64,000 nt of DNA, from contig NC_014002.1 in the NCBI RefSeq assembly GCF_000025865.1, positions 1,550,001-1,614,000 of the forward strand, in the 5' to 3' direction. This document shows positions 55,772 through 64,000 of this stretch, piece after piece (position 1 is the first letter of the stretch; each line of letters begins with the position of its first letter). The DNA is from Methanohalophilus mahii DSM 5219. GTDB lineage: Archaea > Halobacteriota > Methanosarcinia > Methanosarcinales > Methanosarcinaceae. Below the pieces are notes generated by a model that had not been told where the DNA came from, did not search any database, and saw nothing but the letters and a program-made list of their open reading frames with translations. The position numbers were made by a program, and so were the translations under genes.

Positions 55772-57643
55772 TTACTTCTTGTCGTTGTCGTCTACTTCTT
55801 CAAAGTCAGCATCGACAACATCTTCATCTGATCCACCTTCAGAATCAGATGCAGAAGCACCTTCTCCACCTGCTGCCTGTCCGGAAGCTTCAGCTTCTTC
55901 CTGTGCCTTCTGGTAAAGGAGGGCAGATATTTCATACATTGCTTCCTGCAGGGTCTCGGTTTTACTCTTGATTGCTTCAATGTCACTGCCTTCAAGAGCA
56001 GTATTGAGATCTGAAATAGCAGATTCTACCTTGGTTTTCTGCTCCTCAGAAGCAATGTCTCCTGCATCCTTGAGAGCCTTCTCGGCAGAACTTACCAGGG
56101 TTTCCGCATTATTCCTTGCTTCAACCTCTTCTTTCTTTGCCTTATCCTCTTCAGCATGTGCCTCGGCATCCTTGACCATCTGGTCGATCTCCTCATCGGA
56201 AAGACCACCTGGTTTCTCGATGGTTATAGACTGCTCTTTGCCGGTTCCCTTGTCCTTTGCAGAAACATGGAGGATACCATTGGCATCAATATCGAAGGTT
56301 ACTTCAATCTGTGGCATTCCCCGCGGTGCAGGAGGTATTCCGTCAAGGACAAAACGTCCTAGGGTCTTATTTGCAGAAGCGATGCCTCTTTCACCCTGCA
56401 ATACGTGAATTTCCACAGAACTCTGGTTATCCGCAGCTGTCGAGAACACCTGACTCTTACGTGTGGGAATTGTGGTATTCCTCTCAATCAATGGTGTTGC
56501 GACACCACCCATTGTTTCGATACCAAGTGTAAGAGGAGTGACATCCAGCAGCAATACATCTTCAACTTCTCCTCCCATTACACCGGCCTGAATGGCAGCA
56601 CCTACAGCAACCGCTTCATCAGGATTGATATTCTTGTACGGATCCTTACCAATGAATTCCTTCACAGTCCTGACAACTGCAGGCATCCTGGTAGAACCAC
56701 CGATAAGCAGCACCTTTTCGATATCTGAAGTCTTAAGGTTTGCATCCTTTAGCGCCTGTTTCATGGATTGGAGGGTCTTATCGATGAGATCCTCGGTCAT
56801 CTTTTCAAATTGTGCCCTTGTAATATCGATATCGACATGTTTTGGCTGACCGTTAGAATCGGCTGTAATGAAAGGAAGGTTGATGTTTGTGGTACCAACG
56901 CCTGAAAGTTCAATCTTGGCCTTCTCCGCAGCATCCTTGAATCTCTGCATTGCTGCCTTGTCACCGGAAAGATCGATACCTTCTTCCTTTTTGAATTCGC
57001 TTATGATGTGATTGACAATCCTGTCATCAAAGTCATCTCCTCCAAGATGGGTATCACCACTTGTGGAAAGTACTTCAAAAACCCCGTCTCCCAACTCAAG
57101 GATGGAAACATCAAAAGTACCGCCTCCAAGATCGTAAACAAGGATTTTGTGGTCACCTGTTTCCTTGTCCAGTCCATATGCCAGAGAAGCTGCTGTGGGC
57201 TCATTTATAATTCTCTTAACTTCAAGCCCTGCAATCTTACCGGCATCCTTTGTAGCCTGCCTCTGGGAGTCGTTGAAATAAGCAGGGACTGTGATTACAG
57301 TATCGGTAATTGTTTCACCGATATAACTTTCTGCATCCTCCTTGAGTTTGCGCAGTATCATTGCAGAAATTTCCTGTGGCGTATACTCCTTATCGTTGAG
57401 AGTTACCTGATAGTCCCCTTCGCCAATATGACGTTTGATTGAGCTTACCGTATTATTCGGATTTGCTACCATCTGTCTTTTGGCTACCTGACCCACAAGT
57501 TTCTCCCCCTTCTTTGAGAATCCCACTACTGAGGGAGTAGTCCTGCTGCCTTCTGCATTTGGTAATACAGTTGGTTCGCCACCTTCAATCACTGCCATGC
57601 AGGAATTTGTAGTTCCCAGATCAATTCCAAGTATTTTACCCAT
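55772..57643 (-). CDS. dnaK: Chaperone DnaK (Hsp70)
   Basis: A 623-aa Hsp70: [76 protein letters not shown], and an acidic Gly-rich C-terminal tail ending [12 protein letters not shown]-driven protein folding with DnaJ and GrpE. The bacterial-type set is known in Methanosarcinales. GAGGTAATC precedes the ATG. Confidence 0.97.
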   Translation of the reverse strand: MGKILGIDLGTTNSCMAVIEGGEPTVLPNAEGSRTTPSVVGFSKKGEKLVGQVAKRQMVANPNNTVSSIKRHIGEGDYQVTLNDKEYTPQEISAMILRKLKEDAESYIGETITDTVITVPAYFNDSQRQATKDAGKIAGLEVKRIINEPTAASLAYGLDKETGDHKILVYDLGGGTFDVSILELGDGVFEVLSTSGDTHLGGDDFDDRIVNHIISEFKKEEGIDLSGDKAAMQRFKDAAEKAKIELSGVGTTNINLPFITADSNGQPKHVDIDITRAQFEKMTEDLIDKTLQSMKQALKDANLKTSDIEKVLLIGGSTRMPAVVRTVKEFIGKDPYKNINPDEAVAVGAAIQAGVMGGEVEDVLLLDVTPLTLGIETMGGVATPLIERNTTIPTRKSQVFSTAADNQSSVEIHVLQGERGIASANKTLGRFVLDGIPPAPRGMPQIEVTFDIDANGILHVSAKDKGTGKEQSITIEKPGGLSDEEIDQMVKDAEAHAEEDKAKKEEVEARNNAETLVSSAEKALKDAGDIASEEQKTKVESAISDLNTALEGSDIEAIKSKTETLQEAMYEISALLYQKAQEEAEASGQAAGGEGASASDSEGGSDEDVVDADFEEVDDNDKK

Positions 57644-57712
57644 ATAGATTACCTCTTTGTAATATTATCAGATTTATAGTTAATATTTCTTATCAATTCG
57701 TTTCAATGAACT

Positions 57713-58264
57713 TCACTTCTCCTCTTTGTCAGAAGAAGTGTTTTTGGAAACCGCCACCATAGCGGGCCGAATTACCCTGGAATTTAACTTGTATCCAGGT
57801 TTGCAAACATCAATGATAGTATTGTCAGGATGATCCGCGTGTTCAACGTGCATCATGGCTTCATGTTTGGAAGGGTCAAATTCCTCGCCTTCACATTCAA
57901 TCCTTTTGAGACCCTCTTTTTCCAGGATCGATACAAATTGCTTGAACACCATTTCTACACCTTCGACCACCGAATTCACATCATCAGTATTGTGAGCTGA
58001 CTCTATGGCCCTCTCGAAGTTATCATAGACATCAAGCAATTCCACCATTAGGTTTTCCACCGCAAAATTGCGGAATTCTTCCTGCTCCTTGCGGGTACGT
58101 TTGCGGAAATTATCAAATTCTGCTCTCTTACGTAAAAGGTCTTCCTTCAGAGATGCAATTTCCGCCTCCTTTTCCTGAACCAGCTGTTCCAGCTCTTCAG
58201 GAGAATTTCCCGCGTCTGAGGAGTTATTATCTTCTTGTTTATCTTTACCTACCATCACTGACAT
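57713..58264 (-). CDS. grpE: Nucleotide exchange factor GrpE
   Basis: A 183-aa GrpE: a coiled-coil N-terminus (EELEQLVQEKEAEIASLKEDLLRKRAEFDNFRKRT) and the beta domain with EGVEMVFKQFVSILEKEGL and GYKLNSRVIRPAMVAVSK. It drives ADP release from DnaK. First gene of grpE-dnaK-dnaJ. An ATG three codons in (58255) is an alternative start. Confidence 0.93.
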   Translation of the reverse strand: MSVMVGKDKQEDNNSSDAGNSPEELEQLVQEKEAEIASLKEDLLRKRAEFDNFRKRTRKEQEEFRNFAVENLMVELLDVYDNFERAIESAHNTDDVNSVVEGVEMVFKQFVSILEKEGLKRIECEGEEFDPSKHEAMMHVEHADHPDNTIIDVCKPGYKLNSRVIRPAMVAVSKNTSSDKEEK

Positions 58265-58365
58265 CTCCGCCTTTGTATTGAGCGGTCCAACTTATAATAG
58301 AAATTGCAAAGAATTGGATTGTATGAGGTTCTATAAATAATTTGCGTATGCCAAGTGGGATCTAA

Positions 58366-58779
58366 TCAGGAATATTGATTCTGAACCCTGTAAGAGAAGA
58401 ACTTGACAACCAGCATACTAACAATCATACAAATCGCCAGTGCGGAAACTAGCCTATTCCATCCTATGGAAAAAAGACCATCGTTAAAAGCAAAACTCAG
58501 TCCACCCAGAAAAGAGATGATTGAAAAGGTACTTACCGAGGAAACAAGAGCTGCACCCACAATTGATCCCACTTCGTCGGCCCCTCTCTTTTCAAAGAAA
58601 ACAGAACCAAGAATGAATATGATGGCGAATACCAAGAGTATAATAGCATAAGGTACGGGGTTCGAACCGGTGGTTACTATTTGCATTATACCCATGGCCA
58701 TACCTACCATAAAAATTGCCATTGCAAAAGATATTAACAGTGCCTGAATAAAAGGATTTTCTGACATTTCCAAATCCAT
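58366..58779 (-). CDS. Four-helix membrane protein of unknown function
   Basis: About 137 aa with four membrane segments (roughly 12-34, 44-64, 75-98 and 108-128) and short loops, no charged catalytic residues. The start could be ATG 58779 or 58767. It stands between grpE and mfnD without a clear operon partner. No family recognised. Confidence 0.55.
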   Translation of the reverse strand: MDLEMSENPFIQALLISFAMAIFMVGMAMGIMQIVTTGSNPVPYAIILLVFAIIFILGSVFFEKRGADEVGSIVGAALVSSVSTFSIISFLGGLSFAFNDGLFSIGWNRLVSALAICMIVSMLVVKFFSYRVQNQYS

Positions 58780-58872
58780 CCCTCTCTGCAAAAAAGAGGT
58801 CCTGATAGTATATATTTATTGTCTCGTTGATATAAACCCAAAGCATATATTAAATAAAACATTTCTCGAAAT

Positions 58873-59796
58873 ATGAACATCTTAATTTGCGAATATGCCA
58901 CAAGTACGGGAATGGGAGGTACCTTCCTGCTTGAAGGTAAAGCCATGTTAAAAAGCCTTGCAGAAAGCTTTGCCGCAGGCCATCATGAAATCAAATATAC
59001 GACATCTGCAACCGAAATTCAGATCGGCACACCTGTATATTGTAACCATGAAAACATAAAGACGGTATTACAGGCCGAGGCCAATAAATGTGATTGCGCA
59101 TTGATAATCGCTCCCGATGACCTGCTTGCAGGGCTTGTGGAAGAAATAGTAGAACATACCTCTAATATGGGATCATCCCCAGAGGTCATCCGCAAGTGTG
59201 CGGATAAATTCAAGTGCGGAAAAATTCTTGAAAGCAATGGCATACCTGCACCCCAACTTGTTGAAACGGTGGAAGATATCAAAAAAGATACCAATTATGT
59301 TGTCAAACCCCGTTATGGATGTGCTGCGGAAAACACGATCATTACATCTAATCCTTCAATATCCCAGGACATGGTTGTAACCGAATATGTGGAAGGAGAA
59401 CACCTGAGTGTGAGTCTTGTCTGTGCCGATGTGCCCCTCCCACTGACAATCAATCGCCAGTACATAGAAATTACAGGAAGAGGAGATAAAACTGTCATCG
59501 ATTACAGGGGAGGGATAACCCCCTATGAAACACCTGACAGGGAACTGATTATCGATACTGCAAAAAGGGCAGCCCAGGCGCTTGGATGCAGGGGGTACAC
59601 AGGTGTTGATATTGTAATGGGTGACAGCCCCTATGTAATAGACATAAATCCCAGGCCAACCACTTCGCTTGTGGGCATCTGCAAAATAATCAAACCCCAA
59701 ATAGGAGAATTGTTAATCGATGCCCTGGAAGAGAACCTACCACCAACAGTACATATTACAGGCAATTATGAATTCCGAAAGGAGGACCTTTTATGA
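58873..59796 (+). CDS. mfnD: Tyramine-L-glutamate ligase MfnD
   Basis: A 307-aa ATP-grasp protein: MNILICEYATSTGMGG, RKCADKFKCGKILESNGIPAPQLVE, YVVKPRYGCAAENT, VTEYVEGEHLSVSLV and DIVMGDSPYVIDINPRPTTSL. This matches MfnD, which joins glutamate to tyramine in methanofuran synthesis. It overlaps mfnF by four bases. TATATTAAAT about 20-28 bases upstream and no ribosome binding site suggest a leaderless transcript. Confidence 0.85.
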   Translation: MNILICEYATSTGMGGTFLLEGKAMLKSLAESFAAGHHEIKYTTSATEIQIGTPVYCNHENIKTVLQAEANKCDCALIIAPDDLLAGLVEEIVEHTSNMGSSPEVIRKCADKFKCGKILESNGIPAPQLVETVEDIKKDTNYVVKPRYGCAAENTIITSNPSISQDMVVTEYVEGEHLSVSLVCADVPLPLTINRQYIEITGRGDKTVIDYRGGITPYETPDRELIIDTAKRAAQALGCRGYTGVDIVMGDSPYVIDINPRPTTSLVGICKIIKPQIGELLIDALEENLPPTVHITGNYEFRKEDLL

Positions 59797-60755
59797 AAAA
59801 ACTCGGGATAGATATCGGAGGGGCAAACACAAAAATTGCCTCCTCAGACGGCTCTGTCTGTGAACTCTACTATGTACCTCTCTGGAAAGGAACAAAACTT
59901 CCAACGGTTCTGAAAATTATCTCTGAAAAACACAATCCTTCTCATGTGGGTGTTGTAATGACCGGAGAACTTGCTGATTGTTACGATAACAAAAAAGCAG
60001 GGGTTGTCGGCATTATGGATATTGTAAGAGACAGTTTCGACTGTGAGATTGATTTTCTGGACCAGGAAGGCAATTTTGTAAAGCACACACAAAATCCCGC
60101 CTCCCTTGCCGCAGCAAACTGGATGGCTTCTGCAAGTCTTGTTGCCAGAAAAATGAAAGATTGTCTTTTTGTGGATATGGGCAGTACTACAAGTGACCTA
60201 ATCCCTGTCAAAGGCGGGAGGATCGTTGCACACAATACCGATACACAACGTCTTGCAAACAACGAATTATTGTATCAGGGTGTCCTGAGGACAAATATAG
60301 CGGCCCTGCTGGACAGTGTGGCGATAAGTGCGGGGAATTGTCGAATCGCCTCTGAACTATTTGCCACAAGCGCGGATGCTTACCTTCTCCTTTCAGATAT
60401 CGATGAAGATGCATACACATGTGAAACTGCTGACGGGAATGGGAAATCAGAAAAAGAAGCTTCTAGGAGACTTGCAAGGATTGTCTGCGCGGACCTGAAT
60501 GAAATTGACATGGCTGATGTTAAAAAGATAGCAATGGCTGTTAAGGATAAACAGAAAGAAAGGCTTGCAGAAGCAATCTCAGAACTTTGCCACAAACATG
60601 ACATAAATACCGTCCTGGCAGCAGGACTTGGGGAATTTTTGATCAAAAATACATGTGAAGAACTGGGTATTGAATGCATTTCACTTGCAGGCCAATGGAG
60701 TCAGGATATATCAAAGGTATTCCCTGCCTATGCAGTAGCCAATCTGCTGGAGTGA
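59793..60755 (+). CDS. mfnF: Methanofuran biosynthesis protein MfnF
   Basis: A 320-aa protein of the hydantoinase/ASKHA-like fold: KKLGIDIGGANTKIASSDG, VVMTGELADCYDNKKAGV, DCLFVDMGSTTSDLIPVKGG, AGLGEFLIKNTCEELG. It matches MfnF, which couples the furan unit to gamma-glutamyltyramine. Second gene of mfnD-mfnF-mfnE; GGAGGAC precedes the ATG. Confidence 0.85.
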   Translation: MKKLGIDIGGANTKIASSDGSVCELYYVPLWKGTKLPTVLKIISEKHNPSHVGVVMTGELADCYDNKKAGVVGIMDIVRDSFDCEIDFLDQEGNFVKHTQNPASLAAANWMASASLVARKMKDCLFVDMGSTTSDLIPVKGGRIVAHNTDTQRLANNELLYQGVLRTNIAALLDSVAISAGNCRIASELFATSADAYLLLSDIDEDAYTCETADGNGKSEKEASRRLARIVCADLNEIDMADVKKIAMAVKDKQKERLAEAISELCHKHDINTVLAAGLGEFLIKNTCEELGIECISLAGQWSQDISKVFPAYAVANLLE

Positions 60756-60768
60756 AACTAAAGAAAAC

Positions 60769-61398
60769 ATGAAAGAAAAGGTCGTACTAAAACTGGGCGG
60801 AAGCCTGATAAAGCAGGGGCCTGAATTACTGCTGTCACTGAAAAATTGGGTCAAGGATAGAAAAATACAGTTGCTAGTGGTACCCGGCGGAGGACCCTTT
60901 GCAAATCAGATAAGGGACATGGAAGAGACGACAGGTTTTGATGATGATACCGCTCACTGGTTGGCAATCCTATCCATGGAACAATACGGCATATATCTCA
61001 GGGAAAAGACAAAAATTGAAACAACTGCTACCCTCAGTTCTTTTGAAGGGGTACGAATCCTGCTACCCTACAGGTTTCTTACAGATAACGACGATCTGCC
61101 CCATTCATGGGGTGTCACATCCGACACGATCGGTGCTAAATTTGCCCAAATGTCAGGAGCAAACTATATAAAAGTAACAGATGTTGACGGAATCCTGCAA
61201 GAGGGAAATTTGTTACGGGAAATTACTGCTTCTGATATCATAAAAATGGGACAGAGTTGTGTGGATACCTGTCTTCCAAACTATCTTATAAAACATGAAA
61301 TGAATTGCACAATAGTAAACGGCAACTATTTTTCCAGAATAACAGAGACTATTATGGGAAACAGAGACACAGGTACCTACATCAGGGGGAAATTTTAA
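60769..61398 (+). CDS. mfnE: Aminomethylfuran phosphate kinase MfnE
   Basis: A 209-aa amino acid kinase-fold protein: [66 protein letters not shown], and [11 protein letters not shown]. In methanofuran synthesis MfnE phosphorylates the aminomethylfuran phosphate to the diphosphate used by MfnF. Third gene of the operon, 13 bases behind mfnF. Confidence 0.85.
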   Translation: MKEKVVLKLGGSLIKQGPELLLSLKNWVKDRKIQLLVVPGGGPFANQIRDMEETTGFDDDTAHWLAILSMEQYGIYLREKTKIETTATLSSFEGVRILLPYRFLTDNDDLPHSWGVTSDTIGAKFAQMSGANYIKVTDVDGILQEGNLLREITASDIIKMGQSCVDTCLPNYLIKHEMNCTIVNGNYFSRITETIMGNRDTGTYIRGKF

Positions 61399-61463
61399 AT
61401 TATATACGGATTATGTACTCAATCCGTCATACTTATAGTAAAATCACAATAAGGAGAAATACA

Positions 61464-61628
61464 ATGGAGAAGGTCAATTACTGTACCTCCTGCGGTGTAC
61501 ATCTTTCGGACAAAGGTTTTGCACGTTTTGCATGCCCCGAATGTGACACCGAACTTGGAAGATGCATAAAATGCAGACAGCAGAGTAACAATTACGTCTG
61601 TCCTAAATGTGGATTTATGGGTCCATGA
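61464..61628 (+). CDS. Zinc-ribbon protein upstream of aEF-1beta
   Basis: A 54-aa protein with four CxxC pairs: CTSCG, CPEC, CIKC, CPKCG. This small zinc ribbon (DUF1610-like) commonly precedes the archaeal EF-1beta gene, as here (9-base gap). AAGGAG precedes the ATG; a longer frame upstream has no support. Confidence 0.85.
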   Translation: MEKVNYCTSCGVHLSDKGFARFACPECDTELGRCIKCRQQSNNYVCPKCGFMGP

Positions 61629-61637
61629 GGTGTAAAT

Positions 61638-61907
61638 ATGGGAGATGTTGCAGCTACTATTAAAATAATGCCCGATGGCGTAGAAAGAAATCTTGAAGAG
61701 ATAAAAGAAAAGATTGCAGGTGTTTTACCTGAAGGTTCAGAACTCTTCGGAACTGTCGAAGAACCTATCGCATTTGGCCTCAAGGCCATTAAAGCTACAG
61801 TTCTTGTAGGCGATCTGGAAGGCGGTACAGAGCCTGTTGAGGAAGCCATAGCAACTATCGAAGGCGTCGAAAGCGTACAGGTAGAGGAAGTAGGAAGACC
61901 TGTCTGA
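61638..61907 (+). CDS. ef1b: Elongation factor 1-beta (aEF-1beta)
   Basis: An 89-aa aEF-1beta: MGDVAATIKIMPDGVERNLEEIKEKI, EEPIAFGLKAIKATVLVGDLEGGTEPVEEAIATIEGVESVQVEEVGR in outline. It exchanges GDP for GTP on EF-1alpha. GAGGTG precedes the ATG. Confidence 0.95.
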   Translation: MGDVAATIKIMPDGVERNLEEIKEKIAGVLPEGSELFGTVEEPIAFGLKAIKATVLVGDLEGGTEPVEEAIATIEGVESVQVEEVGRPV

Positions 61908-61929
61908 AGGTCTTCAAATTTCTTTTTTT

Positions 61930-62001
61930 GGGCTTGTAGATCAGGGGAAGATCGTTACGTTCGCAACGTAAAGGCCGCGGGTTCGAATCCCGCCAGGTCC
62001 A
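61930..62001 (+). tRNA. tRNA-Ala (CGC)
   Basis: A 72-nt cloverleaf with acceptor GGGCTTG/CAGGTCC containing the G3:U70 pair that identifies alanine tRNAs, anticodon loop TTCGCAA giving CGC, T arm GCGGGTTCGAATCCCGC and discriminator A. CCA is not encoded. A T run lies directly before the 5' end. Confidence 0.95.
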
Positions 62002-62019
62002 TCCCTTCAAGCCTTATTT

Positions 62020-63195
62020 TCACTCAAACTCATACAATATATTGGCATTTGCCAGGGAATCGGCAATAAGACCATCAATATCCAGTTTTGCTTCTTCTTC
62101 GACTACAGCATCATACATGGCCCTTACCTCCGGACGTTCCGGAACTGCTCCACATTCTGCAGAACTCAGAGTGGAAATTTCAAATGTACCTATCTTCCTG
62201 GCCATATCGATAATCTCAGTTTTATCAAAACTTATCAGGGGGTGGTATATAGGAAATCCCAGGCCATAAATTTCAGCATGCAGGTTGTAGGTTGTCTGGG
62301 AAGCCACCTGACCCAGGGATGACCCGGTAATAATGCCTGATGCTTTTTCTTTTTCCATAACTTCAAAAGCGATCCTGTACATCGTCCTCTTACACAATAT
62401 ACATGTATTTTTAAGTGAACAGTTGTCCCGAATTGCCTGCAGATTTTTCCCATTGGGAACTTCATACATTTTCATGGGGGTGCCGGCAGACCAATCGTTA
62501 AGCACTTTCACACATTTGATGGCTTTCTGCCGTGTTGCCTCATCGGAAAAGGGCTCATTGTTGCAGAATACAGGAATGACCTTTACACCCCTTCTCATCA
62601 GCAACCAGGCAGCAACCGGGGAATCGATCCCCCCTGATAGCAGAACTACCATTTTCCCCTGAGTACCTAACGGAAGACCACCCACACCTTTGGAGATACC
62701 AGTAAAGACATAAGCGGCGTTTTGCCTCATTTCCACAAAGATCTCTTTATCAGGGTTATCAAGATTCACTGAAGGGTTCCTTCCCAGTGATTCAAGTTTC
62801 TCATAAACTGCATCGCCACAAATTCTTCCTAAATCCGCGGAGGTAAAGGAATGATTTCCCGAGCGACGTGGACGGATTGCAAATGATTCGGATTCTGCGA
62901 TGAAATCACCGGCCATTTCAGCACATTCCTCTGCGGCTGATTTCAAATTTGAATCTACTTTACGGGCAAAAGAGGTAGAGACTACCCCGAAAACATTCGA
63001 ACACACCTCTGCGGCTACTGGATCATCGGATTCGACAAAAATACGGCCCCTGTCCCTGATAACCCTATTATATGAAACCGCCTCCTGCTCAAGCATTGCT
63101 TTAAGGTTATTAACCAGTGTACGTTCGAAAAAATTGCGCACACCCATACTTTTCAGGGACAGTTCACCGTATCTTATGATTACTACATTGCTCAT
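62020..63195 (-). CDS. thiI: tRNA 4-thiouridine synthase ThiI
   Basis: A 391-aa protein with an N-terminal THUMP domain (VVIIRYGELSLKSMGVRNFFERTLV, SFAIRPRRSGNHSF) and a C-terminal PP-loop domain (VVLLSGGIDSPVAAWLLMRRGVKVIPV). It thiolates U8 of tRNA; the C-terminal rhodanese domain of bacterial enzymes is missing, as usual in archaea, but a Cys pair NTCILCKRT is present. Convergent with tRNA-Ala. Confidence 0.9.
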   Translation of the reverse strand: MSNVVIIRYGELSLKSMGVRNFFERTLVNNLKAMLEQEAVSYNRVIRDRGRIFVESDDPVAAEVCSNVFGVVSTSFARKVDSNLKSAAEECAEMAGDFIAESESFAIRPRRSGNHSFTSADLGRICGDAVYEKLESLGRNPSVNLDNPDKEIFVEMRQNAAYVFTGISKGVGGLPLGTQGKMVVLLSGGIDSPVAAWLLMRRGVKVIPVFCNNEPFSDEATRQKAIKCVKVLNDWSAGTPMKMYEVPNGKNLQAIRDNCSLKNTCILCKRTMYRIAFEVMEKEKASGIITGSSLGQVASQTTYNLHAEIYGLGFPIYHPLISFDKTEIIDMARKIGTFEISTLSSAECGAVPERPEVRAMYDAVVEEEAKLDIDGLIADSLANANILYEFE

Positions 63196-63555
63196 AGGGA
63201 AGAAAATTCACATATGTTAATTAAAGCTATTCCATAAAATATAACAATACATATTTAATAGGGAAGATGTAAAAACAGGTTGATGCTCAGAAAGGTTCGC
63301 AGACACAGCAACCAATGAATTGGGAATCGCCGGATTTGTAGTAACCATCCTGCTTTTTGGATATTCATTCATGCGAAATGCCTGACAGTTCAAGGATACA
63401 TGAAAAAAGTATTTGTGGAAAACAAGTTGAATTGTTCCACTACGTTTAAATACAAAAATAATCCTATATGTACAAACGGGATTTACTAAAAAGTGGGGTA
63501 CAAATAATTTACTTTTAGTATAATCCTTTTTCAAAAATGTATGGGGAGATTAAAT
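63196..63555. other. Gene-free stretch with a short degenerate frame
   Basis: No supported gene. Around 63290-63390 a plus-strand frame without a start reads FADTATNELGIAGFVV then TILLFGYSFMRNA and a stop, a membrane-like tail that may be a gene remnant. The rest is AT-rich promoter-type sequence for thiI and the small zinc gene. Confidence 0.4.
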
Positions 63556-63693
63556 ATGACAAGACTGAACATATGTCCAAAATGTCATTCTGAAATGGAA
63601 GTCAATGAAAATGGAATAGAATACTGCAATGTATGCGATTACTGGACAGTCAAGGGAACAGCACGCCTTGATTCGATAACTATACTTGCCTGA
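63556..63693 (+). CDS. Small zinc-finger protein
   Basis: A 45-aa protein (MTRLNICPKCHSEMEVNENGIEYCNVCDYWTV) with two CxxC knuckles 17 residues apart. GGGGAG precedes the ATG by about 10 bases. A second mini zinc protein follows 9 bases downstream, so the two form a tandem operon. Function unknown. Confidence 0.7.
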   Translation: MTRLNICPKCHSEMEVNENGIEYCNVCDYWTVKGTARLDSITILA

Positions 63694-63702
63694 GGAGGTA
63701 TT

Positions 63703-63834
63703 ATGATGCAAGCAGCCTCCTCTAAGACATGCACCCAATGCAGGGAAAAGTTAAAAATAATGAAGATGAAATCCAATGTCCTTTACTACTGCCGCAAATG
63801 TGGCAGGACAACTTCTCGGGAATTACTTCACTAA
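63703..63834 (+). CDS. Small zinc-finger protein
   Basis: A 43-aa basic protein with two CxxC knuckles (CTQCREK and CRKCGRT). The start has a very strong GAGGAGGT site. The stop codon overlaps the stop of the convergent gene at the right edge. Tandem with the preceding zinc protein. Function unknown. Confidence 0.7.
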   Translation: MMQAASSKTCTQCREKLKIMKMKSNVLYYCRKCGRTTSRELLH

Positions 63835-64000
63835 TACTGTTGTAAAACAGTATCTTTCATTTTTTTCATGTGGCTGTCAAGACTTTCAACATCTTTTATA
63901 TCCTTCTGAACAAGGGACACCAATCTATTTCTGATAGAAGTATCCACAACGACATCCATATATTCCAGATCTGTAGAAATCTTATCCGCAAGCATGTTTC
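63831..64000 (-). CDS. Helical protein of unknown function, partial at right edge
   Basis: A minus-strand frame is open from the edge to a TAG at 63831. The visible 55-56 residues (LADKISTDLEYMDVVVDTS, LVSLVQKDIKDVESLDSHMKKMKDTVLQQY) are strongly helical, probably a coiled coil. An ATG at 63995 could be the start or an internal Met. No family recognised. Confidence 0.5.
   Translation of the reverse strand, partial: NMLADKISTDLEYMDVVVDTSIRNRLVSLVQKDIKDVESLDSHMKKMKDTVLQQY

Noticed and set aside
63290-63390. Membrane mini-protein ending GYSFMRNA
   Set aside because: No start codon or ribosome binding site and an immediate upstream stop; noted only as a possible remnant.

Overview
The window comes from a methylotrophic methanogenic archaeon of the Methanosarcinaceae (Methanohalophilus, Methanolobus or Methanococcoides type; the genus cannot be fixed by reading alone). 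Four things point there: a complete fpoABCDHIJJKLMNO operon for the membrane-bound F420H2 dehydrogenase, which is typical of cytochrome-containing methanogens; F420 (cofG, two cofH, cofC), methanofuran (mfnD, mfnF, mfnE) and probable methanopterin (chorismate lyase, mptN-like ligase) biosynthesis genes; a methanogenesis marker 2 gene beside nifB; and archaeal features such as preQ0/archaeosine genes, geranylgeranyl reductase, aEF-1beta and Pth2. Many genes start with TTG or GTG behind GGTGAT/GGAGG-type ribosome binding sites, and several start close behind a TATA box as if leaderless.

Layout. 1-2729: end of a type II/IV secretion FlaJ/TadC-like gene, a pilin-like protein and the radical SAM enzyme AmrS. 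2825-2995: tRNA-Asn and a CAT-anticodon tRNA. 2981-8087: a 5.1 kb island bounded by a 22-bp direct repeat of the tRNA 3' end. It holds a 1108-aa PAS/GAF histidine kinase, a PsiE-like membrane protein, two hairpin repeats and a lone CRISPR-like repeat, but no visible integrase. 8162-12647: a transglutaminase-like lipoprotein, a regulator plus AhpD-like pair, decayed gene pieces, a mini zinc protein, tRNA-Thr, chorismate lyase and a DUF5611-type protein. 12901-18385: radical SAM genes, mmp2-nifB, and the preQ0 operon queC-DUF366-queE-queD. 18503-31272: a mixed housekeeping block (ferritin-like, alanine dehydrogenase, trkH-trkA, rubredoxin-glutamate synthase, mptN, pth2, transglutaminase-like, truD, pyrG, Trm112-like). 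31338-42565: a nucleoside-gate protein and the convergent fpo operon. 42812-51443: DUF22, ferredoxin/flavoprotein pair, bactofilin-like surface protein, maf, and the cofG-cofH-cofH-cofC operon. 51589-58779: a second ferredoxin/flavoprotein pair (geranylgeranyl reductase), trkA, and grpE-dnaK-dnaJ. 58873-64000: mfnDFE, zinc ribbon and aEF-1beta, tRNA-Ala, thiI, and small zinc proteins.

How the genes fit together: most of the window is central methanogen physiology. CofG/H/C make F420; Fpo oxidises F420H2 at the membrane and pumps ions; Mfn and Mpt proteins make the C1 carriers; ferredoxin-flavoprotein pairs probably handle lipid reduction. The accessory part is the tRNA-bounded island and the decayed stretch around 10.8-11.2 kb.

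The most notable non-gene signals are (1) a family of three dispersed hairpin elements (6898-6983, 7204-7274, 12802-12887) with a conserved GGTGGTGGTA-type loop, two of which show compensatory changes in both stems; (2) the integrase-less island in the CAT tRNA; and (3) a single 29-nt type I-E-like CRISPR repeat abutting the right attachment repeat.
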